Positions 1-5,161 of a stretch of DNA of 5,161 nucleotides are shown piece by piece. Source of the stretch: a bacterium (GTDB lineage Bacteria; Verrucomicrobiota; Verrucomicrobiia; Methylacidiphilales; Verrucolacustridaceae); NCBI GenBank assembly GCA_009921985.1, contig RFWS01000079.1, positions 1-5,161 on the forward strand. The letters are read 5' to 3'. The translations under genes and the position numbers were made by a program. Position 1 is the stretch's first letter, and the number at the start of each line of letters is the position of its first letter. The notes beneath the pieces were generated by a model. That model worked only from the letters and a program-made list of their open reading frames with translations, was not told the origin of the DNA and searched no databases.

Positions 1-113
1 GCAAAAAACCCCTTGAAAATTTGCGAAAGGGTGCAATGATTTGATTTGAGTGAAGTATTGTATTTTAAGTTCACCCAATAGAAGTGGATTACCCATTTCG
101 GGGAATGCTCGTC
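1..113 (+). other. AT-rich intergenic leader upstream of the giant gene
   Basis: This stretch is AT-rich compared with the coding region and has stops in all three forward frames (TGA at 13-15 and 37-39, TGA at 42-44, TAA at 66-68), so it is not a plausible gene end of any length. The TAA at 66-68 is in frame with the large gene and shows that its start lies inside this window. TTGAAA at 13-18 and TTGATT at 41-46 resemble -35 elements, and TATTTT at 61-66 resembles a -10 element, but no pair has good spacing, so no promoter is called. CCCTT at 10-14 could pair with AAGGG at 27-31, which is too weak for a terminator. Confidence 0.6.
100..104 (+). promoter_or_regulatory. Probable ribosome binding site (GGGGA)
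   Basis: GGGGA lies nine bases before the ATG at 114, a normal Shine-Dalgarno distance, and directly abuts the other candidate ATG at 105. The spacing therefore favours 114 as the start. The match to the anti-Shine-Dalgarno sequence is only partial, so initiation may be modest or helped by other features. Confidence 0.5.
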
Positions 114-212
114 ATGAGTGACGCCGATCTTCGCCGGCACAGCCGTTACACTTGGATGCTGATTGCCTTCAGCGCCGTGGCGATTTTCTTCATGGCGCAT
201 CAATCGCGCGCC
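114..212 (+). other. Signal peptide (residues 1-33)
   Basis: A basic n-region (L-R-R-H-S-R at residues 6-11) precedes a hydrophobic core, W-M-L-I-A-F-S-A-V-A-I-F-F-M-A at 14-28. It ends with H-Q-S-R-A, and S-R-A before Asp34 fits the small-x-Ala rule for signal peptidase I. The Arg pair lacks the following residues of a Tat motif, so Sec export is expected. There is no lipobox cysteine, so this is not a lipoprotein signal. Confidence 0.85.
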
Positions 213-3200
213 GACATCAATTGGGACGGTGACAATGCCGCAGGAAATTTTAGCTACGCCAATAATTGGTACGGCAACACGGTTCCCTCGGCTTCTTTTT
301 CCGCCGGGAATTTGGTTTTCAATTACAACAACGGCGGTTCCACCAGTATTTATTATGACTGGGCCAGTTGGGCCAACATCAATGACATCATCTGGGAAAC
401 GACTTGGAGCGGAAACACGACCTTCAATGGAAACGGAAATGGACTAAACTTTAATCAACGTCTGGAAAATCGCAGCTCCGCCACCATCACGATCGGTTCG
501 ATGAACCTCTCGGGTGGAAAAAACGGCGCCTCGCAGATCGAATTGAGTCCCGTCGGCGGAGACATGGTCCTGAACGGCAACATCTACAACGACAATAACC
601 TCAACTACAAAACCTATGGTGGTAATTCCAAGCTTCTGACGGTCAACACAACCCTGAACGGAAGTAGCAGTGTCGGTTATGCCATCGAGCAGTACAGCAA
701 AGTTTATTTTACCGCCGCGCAGAAAATCGGGGGCAGTTCAACATTTGATGTGAAGGCTGGTGAGTTGTGGATCGGCACCGGAGGAAGTCTCACTAACGGC
801 ATGCGAATCAACCTCGGGCTGAACGATTCCGCCACCGCCAAATTTTATCTCACTGGCACGGCCAGCGACAGCCACGCCATCACGGTCCTCAACAATGGCG
901 GCGTCAAGGTGGTCGGTACCCTCGGCACAGGTGGAACGACCAACACCTTCAGCGGTAACATCACCAACAATTCGACCAGCGGCGGGGTTTTGCTGGAAAA
1001 CACGGCGGACGGGGTGGCCAACTTCACCGGGGTGATCAGCGGCACCGGATCCGTCCAGGTCGGCGGAAGTAGCACGACCGGCACTGTCATTCTCGCCGGA
1101 AACAACACCTTCTCCGGGCCGCTGACTCTCTCCGCCGGGACCCTTAGCATCACCAATGCCAACAGCTTGGGCACAGGTCAGATCAACATTGGAAATGCAG
1201 GAATCCTGAACACCTTGCTGGTGAACTCCAACACCGCCATCACGAACACTTTCCAAGTCTACAACGCCTCCACCAATGGCGTGATCAATGTGGCCTCCGG
1301 AACAACCACAACTATTTCCGGTAAACTGACCCAGGATTCGGCCAAGACCAATAGCACCAAGTTTGGCAAGGACGGGGCGGGAACCCTGATCCTAAATGCG
1401 ACCAACAGCGATTATAACGGCCAGCTTCAGATCGGGCAGGGCACGGTGATTTTAGGTGCGAACAACGCTCTCGGCACGAACAGCTCCACCGGAGCCCGTG
1501 GCATTGATTTGGGGCTCAACGTGGGCGACTTTTCCACGACCAATAACGTATCCCTTCTGGCGAGCAATGGGGTGACCGTGGGGCAGTCGATCTACGTGGC
1601 CAACAACACCAACGCCAACACCGCCACCCGGACCATCGGACTTTCCGGCAACGGAACCAACACCTTCAACAACCAGTTCTATCTCGATGGTACCCTCACG
1701 GTGAATGTGGGGACGGCGACCAACGACCGGGTCAACTTGACCGGCAACATCACCAATTCTGGTTCGCTGATCAAAACCGGCAGCGGATTTCTCTCTCTCT
1801 CCGCCTCCAATTCCTACACCGGCGGTACCGCCATCGCGTTGGGCAGCACGGAAGGTATCATTATTGGACACGATAATGCGTTCGGAACCGGGACTGTGAC
1901 TAATTTGGCCGTCGGGGGAACATTCCAATCCGACACCACCCGCACGGTGGCCAATAATTTCATCCTCGATAAAAACACCTTCTTTACGGGCAGCGGATCC
2001 CTGACAATCAATGGCACGCTGAGCATCTCTGCCTCCCCCGACCTGACGAATAACCTAACCGGCGGTTTGACGCTGGGAAACTTAACCCTAGGAAACAACG
2101 GCACTTCCCGAACCTTGAACATCCGTGGTACCGGAAACACCGCCATCAACGGTATCATTGCCAATGCCTCGTCTCAGACCACCAACAACCTTTCGATCGG
2201 TGGCTCGGGCATCACCTCTCTTAATGGAAACAACACCTATACGGGGGCTACCACCATCCAAGCGGGTGCTATCGCAAAACTTGGGCACGCAAACGGTTTG
2301 GGATCGACGAGCTCCGGCACGACCATCAGTTCCGGGGGGGCATTGGACTTGAACGGGCAGACGGGGGTAGCCGAGGCGATCACGGGCGGTGGAAGTGGAG
2401 TGTCCTCCTCTGGACTGTTATTTAATTCTTCCGCTAGTGCGGCAAGTTTAAGTGGTGCCGTTGCGCTATCCGCCAACACCACCATCGCTGTCACCAACGG
2501 GGCCATGACCATCTCTGGTGCAATTAGCGACTCGGGGGGGGTAAGAGGTTTAACAAAAACTGGAACCGGCACACTGACGCTCTCAGGTGCTAATTCCTAC
2601 AGCGGGGGCGTTACTTTTAGTGCAGGAACGCTGGTGGTTGGGAACGACGCCGCCCTCGGCACCGGAGCCGCTGATTTTGCTGACAACAACCTCACCCTAA
2701 ACACCGACAACTCTGCCCGCACTATCACCAACGCCATCACTTTCAGAAATCTGACCATTGGCGGGACCGGTGCCTTAACCTTGAGCGGAACCATCACTAA
2801 CACGGCCTCAAGTAACACGTTGACCAATAACAATTCCGGAGGCCTTACCATAGGGGGACTGATGCTCTCCGGCACTGCTACTGGCAGAACCGTAACGATT
2901 GCGGGAACTGGGAACACTACAATTACCGGGACCATCGCCAACGGCCCCTCGGCTACCACGGGTGGACTGACTATCAATAGTTCCGGAACAACGACTTTGA
3001 GTGGTTCCAACTCCTACTCTGGAAATACCACGATCACTTCGGGCACTGTGATTCTCTCGGGAACAAATACCGGAAGCGGATCGGTGATCCTCAGCGCAAG
3101 CACGTCGGTGTTTAAAATCGGCCGCACAGACTCTTTGGCGAACGGGAATTTGTCGGGTGCCTCATCGACCGGCAACACAGGCTTGGTGGATCTGACAAGT

Positions 3201-5161
3201 GGCGGAAACTATTCCATCAATAGCCTGGGTAACAGTAGTGCCGTTGGCGGATACATGAATTTCACCAACAGCAGTGGCTTGGCCACCACCCTGACTTTTA
3301 CCAATGCGACGAACTACATCACGGCTAGTTCCGGCAACAGTGGCGGCCGAACAATCAGCAACAACAGCACCAACCTCACCATCGTTTTTAATGGGGCCGT
3401 GGACATCGGTTCCTCCGCAAATGCCGACGTCCAATTCGGCGGACCCGGTAGCTTTACTGTCAACGGCGCAATTTTCAATACCAACACAGGTGTTCGTGGC
3501 TTCACCAAAAACGGTGCCGGAACCGTGACTTTGGTAAGCGACAACACTTATAATGGTGCAACAACCGTCAGCGGGGGTGGTGTCCTAGTCCTCCTGGGAT
3601 CGAATACATTCAACGGGCTCAATATCTCTTCAGGGAGTGTTAAAATCGGCAAATCGAGCTCACTAGGTTCAGGAGTAATCTCCAATACCTCCTCCTCCGG
3701 TTTGATTGGGATCGATACTTCGGCGGGAACGGGCAATAACTGGGCCTTGGGCAACAACATTGTTGCCGGCAGTACAACCAATGATTTTATGGCTTTTAGC
3801 CCTGGCTCTGGAAACTCACTCACTCTCAACGGAGTCGTTAGCGGTGCAGGTTGGCTGAAGGTTTCCAGCGGTGGCGATCTTTACGTTAATAACGTCAACA
3901 ACAGCTATACGGGGGGCACCGAAGTGGGCACCGGGAGAATTATTATTACCGATTCTCGGGCGCTGGGTGCGGGAATTATCAACTTTGGAACGAGTGCGAA
4001 CAGCTACTTGGTGGCCTCCTCTACGGTGAATGTCACCAACGGCATTACGATAGGCTCTGGCTCTACCAGCGGCTATACCGCCAACCTGGATACCGGCACA
4101 AATAACATGACCTTGAGTTCGATAGTTGCCGACAAGGCAGGCAATGCCAACGGAGGTAAAATCAATAAACTTGGGACAGGAACACTCACTCTCTCTGGTT
4201 CCAACACATATAGTGGTGGGACTACACTGAACCAAGGTACTTTGGCGATTTCCGCAAGCAACAACCTTGGAAGTGGAGGTGTGACAATCAACTCCAACGC
4301 GATTCTCAGAGCGACAGCGACTTTGACAAACAAACAAGATATTACGGTTTCAGCGGGTAATACCGGTTACGTGGAGGCGGCGGCGGGCACGACCAACACC
4401 CTGAACGGCACGTTGACGAAGAACGGTTCCGTCCTCGTGCTGGGTGGCGGTGGAACCCACGTGGTGAACGGATCGATCACCGGAGCCAATGCGAACTCTG
4501 ATCTCTACGTTTCCAACTCCACCACCACGATCAATTCGACGAACAGCTACAATGGTCCGACCTTTGTGGTGGCGGGCGGCACGCTGAATAACGGCGCGGA
4601 CAACGCCCTGCCGACGGATACCACCCTGACCCTGGGCCAAGCCGGGGAGACATCTCCGACAATCAACACCTATAATTTGAATGGCAAGAGTCAGACGGTC
4701 ACCGCGGTGGCGACGGCGGGATCTTCTATTGCGGTGGTGACCAACAGCACGGGCAGCGGAAACCTGACCCTGAACAGCAGCTCGGCCAAGGGTATCAGCA
4801 ACCTGACGATGGGTGGCACTGGGTTGACCCTAACGAAGTCCGGCGCCAACACGGTCACCTTGGCCAGTGGCAACAGCATCGGGCCAGGGACGATCGCCAT
4901 CCAGCAGGGTACCCTCCTGTTGGGCGCGGCAAACCAGATCGGGGATAGCACGGCCATCACGCTTTCCGGCGGTACCCTGGAGACCGCCGGGTTTGGAGAT
5001 GCGGTGGGTAAGCTTACGGTGTCCGCCAACTCCACCATCAAGGGGCTCAACAGCACCAGCGGAACGGCCTTCACGTTCTCCGACATCGATCTGGGCAACT
5101 ACTCGACTTCCAGCGGTTCGACCCTGACCTTCCTGTCGACGGGGGGCACGTATGGCTTGGG
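114..5161 (+). CDS. Giant exported PATR-repeat (autotransporter-associated beta-strand) surface protein, 3' end outside window
   Basis: One reading frame stays open from the in-frame TAA at 66-68 to the right edge, giving 1682 codons without a stop. ATG at 114 is chosen because GGGGA sits nine bases upstream; ATG at 105 would add three residues (M-L-V). Residues 1-33 are a signal peptide. Residues 34-322 form a Trp/Asn-rich N-terminal region. From about 323 to 1626 there are at least eleven motifs of the PATR family (TIGR02601/PF12951), with cores such as G-T-G-T-L-T-L-S-G and N-S-Y-S-G-G. Thr, Asn, Gly and Ser dominate; Pro, Lys and Arg are scarce and no Cys was seen. Known family members are secreted beta-helical passenger proteins of the cell surface; adhesion or matrix roles are often suggested but rarely shown. 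No enzyme motif is visible. The C-terminal anchor is not in view, so type V autotransporter versus PEP-CTERM sorting is undecided. The repeat class is secure; function and anchoring are unknown. Confidence 0.93.
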   Translation, partial: MSDADLRRHSRYTWMLIAFSAVAIFFMAHQSRADINWDGDNAAGNFSYANNWYGNTVPSASFSAGNLVFNYNNGGSTSIYYDWASWANINDIIWETTWSGNTTFNGNGNGLNFNQRLENRSSATITIGSMNLSGGKNGASQIELSPVGGDMVLNGNIYNDNNLNYKTYGGNSKLLTVNTTLNGSSSVGYAIEQYSKVYFTAAQKIGGSSTFDVKAGELWIGTGGSLTNGMRINLGLNDSATAKFYLTGTASDSHAITVLNNGGVKVVGTLGTGGTTNTFSGNITNNSTSGGVLLENTADGVANFTGVISGTGSVQVGGSSTTGTVILAGNNTFSGPLTLSAGTLSITNANSLGTGQINIGNAGILNTLLVNSNTAITNTFQVYNASTNGVINVASGTTTTISGKLTQDSAKTNSTKFGKDGAGTLILNATNSDYNGQLQIGQGTVILGANNALGTNSSTGARGIDLGLNVGDFSTTNNVSLLASNGVTVGQSIYVANNTNANTATRTIGLSGNGTNTFNNQFYLDGTLTVNVGTATNDRVNLTGNITNSGSLIKTGSGFLSLSASNSYTGGTAIALGSTEGIIIGHDNAFGTGTVTNLAVGGTFQSDTTRTVANNFILDKNTFFTGSGSLTINGTLSISASPDLTNNLTGGLTLGNLTLGNNGTSRTLNIRGTGNTAINGIIANASSQTTNNLSIGGSGITSLNGNNTYTGATTIQAGAIAKLGHANGLGSTSSGTTISSGGALDLNGQTGVAEAITGGGSGVSSSGLLFNSSASAASLSGAVALSANTTIAVTNGAMTISGAISDSGGVRGLTKTGTGTLTLSGANSYSGGVTFSAGTLVVGNDAALGTGAADFADNNLTLNTDNSARTITNAITFRNLTIGGTGALTLSGTITNTASSNTLTNNNSGGLTIGGLMLSGTATGRTVTIAGTGNTTITGTIANGPSATTGGLTINSSGTTTLSGSNSYSGNTTITSGTVILSGTNTGSGSVILSASTSVFKIGRTDSLANGNLSGASSTGNTGLVDLTSGGNYSINSLGNSSAVGGYMNFTNSSGLATTLTFTNATNYITASSGNSGGRTISNNSTNLTIVFNGAVDIGSSANADVQFGGPGSFTVNGAIFNTNTGVRGFTKNGAGTVTLVSDNTYNGATTVSGGGVLVLLGSNTFNGLNISSGSVKIGKSSSLGSGVISNTSSSGLIGIDTSAGTGNNWALGNNIVAGSTTNDFMAFSPGSGNSLTLNGVVSGAGWLKVSSGGDLYVNNVNNSYTGGTEVGTGRIIITDSRALGAGIINFGTSANSYLVASSTVNVTNGITIGSGSTSGYTANLDTGTNNMTLSSIVADKAGNANGGKINKLGTGTLTLSGSNTYSGGTTLNQGTLAISASNNLGSGGVTINSNAILRATATLTNKQDITVSAGNTGYVEAAAGTTNTLNGTLTKNGSVLVLGGGGTHVVNGSITGANANSDLYVSNSTTTINSTNSYNGPTFVVAGGTLNNGADNALPTDTTLTLGQAGETSPTINTYNLNGKSQTVTAVATAGSSIAVVTNSTGSGNLTLNSSSAKGISNLTMGGTGLTLTKSGANTVTLASGNSIGPGTIAIQQGTLLLGAANQIGDSTAITLSGGTLETAGFGDAVGKLTVSANSTIKGLNSTSGTAFTFSDIDLGNYSTSSGSTLTFLSTGGTYGL
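213..1079 (+). other. N-terminal region of the mature protein, Trp/Tyr/Asn-rich start then degenerate beta strands
   Basis: Residues 34-322. The mature protein opens with D-I-N-W-D-G-D, then A-N-N-W-Y-G and V-P-S-A, a pattern seen at the N-terminus of many PATR proteins. Six of its tryptophans fall within about the first 75 mature residues, four of them in one cluster (D-W, S-W, I-W, T-W) near residues 82-102, while later Trp are isolated. From about residue 120 the sequence becomes alternating hydrophobic/polar strands with Gly and Asn turns, without the full repeat core. This may be the cap and first coils of a beta-solenoid; that structural reading is inference. Confidence 0.6.
1080..1190 (+). 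repeat. PATR-like motif 1 (residues 323-359)
   Basis: The core reads G-T-V-I-L-A-G-N-N-T-F-S-G, then L-S-A-G-T-L-S-I and S-L-G-T-G-Q-I. The aromatic position is Phe rather than Tyr. This is the first clear copy after the N-terminal region. Confidence 0.85.
1359..1514 (+). repeat. PATR-like motif 2 (residues 416-467)
   Basis: It opens K-F-G-K-D-G-A-G-T-L-I-L and continues N-S-D-Y-N-G, Q-G-T-V-I-L-G and N-A-L-G-T. It is a divergent copy: the usual L-S-G before the Asn is L-N-A, and a Ser-Asp precedes the Tyr. Confidence 0.8.
1764..1910 (+). repeat. PATR-like motif 3 (residues 551-599), start of long duplication copy A
   Basis: The core is L-I-K-T-G-S-G-F-L-S-L-S with N-S-Y-T-G-G-T, followed by I-I-I-G-H-D-N-A-F-G-T-G-T-V. 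The G-T-L element is altered. It begins the first copy of the ~166-residue duplication. A (CT)5 run at 1791-1800 encodes part of the L-S-L-S strand. Confidence 0.85.
1767..2267 (+). repeat. Long internal duplication, copy A (167 residues)
   Basis: Residues 552-718 align along their length with residues 813-977 (copy B). Matching landmarks in order are: L-I-K-T-G-S-G / L-T-K-T-G-T-G; N-S-Y-T-G-G / N-S-Y-S-G-G; T-R-T-V-A-N / A-R-T-I-T-N; L-T-N-N-L-T-G-G-L-T-L / L-T-N-N-N-S-G-G-L-T-I; G-T-G-N-T-A-I-N-G / G-T-G-N-T-T-I-T-G; G-N-N-T-Y-T-G / G-S-N-S-Y-S-G. The DNA is well diverged, so the duplication is old. Confidence 0.8.
2187..2360 (+). repeat. PATR-like motif 4 (residues 692-749)
   Basis: It contains N-G-N-N-T-Y-T-G-A-T-T-I-Q-A-G, then N-G-L-G-S and the later family element I-S-S-G-G-A-L-D-L-N-G-Q. 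The S-G-G-A part is encoded by the seven-G tract at 2334-2340. It closes duplication copy A. Confidence 0.85.
2334..2340 (+). repeat. G7 homopolymer in coding sequence
   Basis: Seven consecutive G residues encode Gly-Gly and the first base of the Ala codon in S-S-G-G-A-L. The frame is intact here, because family motifs read correctly on both sides. Loss of one G gives a TGA at 2350-2352; gain of one gives a TAA at 2423-2425. Confidence 0.9.
2534..2541 (+). repeat. G8 homopolymer in coding sequence
   Basis: Eight consecutive G residues span the Ser-Gly-Gly-Val codons just before motif 5, and the frame is intact as given. Loss of one G creates a TAA at 2542-2544, directly after the tract; gain of one gives a TAA at 2591-2593. 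It starts exactly 200 bases after the G7 tract. Confidence 0.9.
2547..2702 (+). repeat. PATR-like motif 5 (residues 812-863), start of long duplication copy B
   Basis: This is one of the best matches to the family consensus: G-L-T-K-T-G-T-G-T-L-T-L-S-G, then N-S-Y-S-G-G-V-T, A-G-T-L-V-V-G-N and A-A-L-G-T-G. It starts six bases after the eight-G tract at 2534-2541, which encodes the preceding S-G-G-V. Confidence 0.92.
2550..3044 (+). repeat. Long internal duplication, copy B (165 residues)
   Basis: This is the second copy of the unit described for 1767-2267, only two residues shorter, and the order of all landmarks is kept. The copies are separated by about 94 residues (719-812). Copy B uses ATA and AGA codons that copy A lacks. 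Confidence 0.8.
2961..3092 (+). repeat. PATR-like motif 6 (residues 950-993)
   Basis: It reads G-L-T-I-N-S-S-G-T-T-T-L-S-G, then N-S-Y-S-G-N-T-T-I, S-G-T-V-I-L-S-G and G-S-G-S-V-I-L. The usual Lys near the start is absent. It closes duplication copy B and matches the position of motif 4 in copy A. Confidence 0.85.
3498..3680 (+). repeat. PATR-like motif 7 with an extra coil (residues 1129-1189)
   Basis: It opens G-F-T-K-N-G-A-G-T-V-T-L and N-T-Y-N-G-A-T-T-V. A second core follows exactly 20 residues later (G-S-N-T-F-N-G-L-N-I, then S-G-S-V-K-I) and ends in S-S-L-G-S-G-V-I. The motif thus has two Asn-Thr-aromatic-Asn-Gly cores where the others have one. Confidence 0.85.
3525..3644 (+). repeat. 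Tandem one-coil duplication, 2 x 20 residues
   Basis: Bases 3525-3584 and 3585-3644 encode two adjacent 20-residue units. V-T-L-V-S-D-N-T-Y-N-G with V-S-G-G-G aligns to L-V-L-L-G-S-N-T-F-N-G with I-S-S-G-S. Tyr at 3549 and Phe at 3609 are exactly 60 bases apart. Twenty residues is about one turn of a right-handed beta-helix. Confidence 0.65.
3852..3986 (+). repeat. PATR-like motif 8, divergent (residues 1247-1291)
   Basis: W-L-K-V-S-S-G-G-D-L-Y-V replaces the usual K-x-G-x-G-T-L-x-L opening. It is followed by a clear N-S-Y-T-G-G-T-E-V, G-T-G-R-I-I-I-T and R-A-L-G-A-G-I-I. It is one of the few repeat-region sites with Trp. Confidence 0.75.
4158..4313 (+). repeat. PATR-like motif 9, near consensus (residues 1349-1400)
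   Basis: It reads K-L-G-T-G-T-L-T-L-S-G-S-N-T-Y-S-G-G-T-T, then Q-G-T-L-A-I and N-L-G-S-G-G-V-T-I. With motif 5 it is the closest to the family consensus. GC is about 48 percent here by hand count, lower than in the segment that follows. Confidence 0.92.
4503..4637 (+). repeat. PATR-like motif 10 (residues 1464-1508)
   Basis: It contains L-Y-V-S-N-S-T-T-T-I, N-S-Y-N-G-P-T-F-V, A-G-G-T-L-N-N-G and D-N-A-L-P-T-D-T-T-L-T-L-G. The last element is a recurrent form in this family. A further strand group with L-N-G-K-S-Q-T-V follows at 4677-4700. Confidence 0.85.
4821..4991 (+). repeat. PATR-like motif 11 (residues 1570-1626)
   Basis: It reads G-L-T-L-T-K-S-G-A-N-T-V-T-L, then G-T-I-A-I-Q-Q-G-T-L-L-L-G, A-N-Q-I-G-D-S-T-A-I-T-L and G-G-T-L-E-T-A-G-F. 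The aromatic N-x-Y-x-G core is replaced by S-G-N-S-I-G-P-G. The N-Q-I-x-D-x-x-x-x-x-L-x-G-G-T-x-x-x-x-G-F form is, from memory of the family, often found in the last repeat before the C-terminal region. Confidence 0.8.
4992..5161 (+). other. Post-repeat segment running off the window edge (residues 1627-1682)
   Basis: After motif 11 come G-D-A-V-G-K-L-T-V-S-A-N-S-T-I-K-G, F-T-F-S-D-I-D-L and G-S-T-L-T-F-L-S-T-G-G. These are still beta-strand-like, and no membrane segment, Pro-Glu-Pro motif or barrel strand series is seen before the edge. Such segments commonly precede the end of the solenoid in this family. Whether the chain ends soon or continues with more repeats cannot be told. Confidence 0.5.

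Noticed and set aside
1..39. Possible tail of an upstream gene ending at TGA 37-39
   Set aside because: Only 12 codons are visible, the segment is AT-rich like an intergenic region, and other frames also stop nearby. Nothing supports coding.
13..66. Sigma-70-like promoter (TTGAAA or TTGATT with TATTTT)
   Set aside because: TTGAAA 13-18 has only ATGATT at proper spacing, and TTGATT 41-46 is only 14 bases from TATTTT 61-66. Neither is better than chance in AT-rich DNA.
163..447. Forward open frame of 94 codons overlapping the signal peptide and N-terminus
   Set aside because: It is out of frame with the main gene, starts inside the signal peptide codons without its own ribosome binding site, and its Pro/Thr/Arg-rich product matches nothing I recognise.
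1791..1800. (CT)5 dinucleotide run as a phase-variation tract
   Set aside because: Five units is short for dinucleotide slippage and simply encodes the alternating Leu-Ser strand of motif 3. It is noted under that feature but not proposed as a switch.
738..5098. Many antisense open frames of 66-173 codons along the minus strand
   Set aside because: They are shadows of the repetitive Thr/Asn/Gly/Val-rich sense frame: their translations are low-complexity Pro/Val/Leu/Arg or Gly/Val-rich, overlap each other in two frames, and show no domain. The sense frame carries a signal peptide and clear family motifs.
4867..5127. Forward open frame of 86 codons near the right edge
   Set aside because: It is a shadow frame over PATR motif 11; its Arg/Pro/Ser-rich translation is what a +1 reading of Gly/Thr/Ala-rich repeats gives.
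114..5161. Repetitive DNA as a CRISPR array or tandem satellite
   Set aside because: The repeats are conserved at protein level, diverged in DNA, and spaced irregularly (about 100-180 residues between aromatic cores), with a continuous open frame. There are no short identical repeats with unique spacers.

Overview
The window holds the 5' part of one very large protein-coding gene on the + strand. It begins near base 114, has no in-frame stop codon, and runs off the right edge at 5161 (1682 complete codons, still open). The product is an exported, repeat-rich surface protein of the autotransporter-associated beta-strand repeat (PATR, TIGR02601/PF12951) class. The first ~110 bases are an AT-rich intergenic leader with a usable ribosome binding site but no convincing promoter. 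No RNA gene, mobile element, CRISPR array or second gene is supported.

The protein layout is: a cleavable signal peptide (residues 1-33, ending S-R-A before Asp34); a Trp/Tyr/Asn-rich N-terminal region (about 34-322) starting with the N-W-D-G-D / N-N-W / V-P pattern common in these proteins; then at least eleven PATR-like motifs (about 323-1626). The motifs follow the form K-x-G-x-G-T-L-T-L-S-G-x-N-x-Y-x-G-G-T-T, then a G-T-L core and a short A-L-G-x-G turn, and are separated by degenerate Thr/Asn/Gly/Ser-rich strands. I saw no cysteine codon in the frame. This fits a long right-handed beta-helix or beta-solenoid outside the cytoplasm. The anchor (autotransporter barrel, PEP-CTERM/exosortase signal or other sorting tag) would lie beyond the window and cannot be decided here.

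The organism is most likely a Gram-negative bacterium with many giant PATR proteins. The style of signal peptide, N-terminal motif and repeats suggests Verrucomicrobiota (Opitutaceae or Pedosphaera-like), but this is inference from protein style and mid-50s GC, without a marker gene.

The most notable structure lies inside the gene: a ~166-residue internal duplication (1767-2267 and 2550-3044), a 20-residue one-coil tandem duplication (3525-3644), two long G tracts (G7 at 2334-2340, G8 at 2534-2541) where a single-base slip would soon end translation, and a central segment (2544-4310) holding all the AGA and ATA codons I found. Together they suggest a protein growing and diversifying by coil duplication and recombination, perhaps with on/off or length variation.
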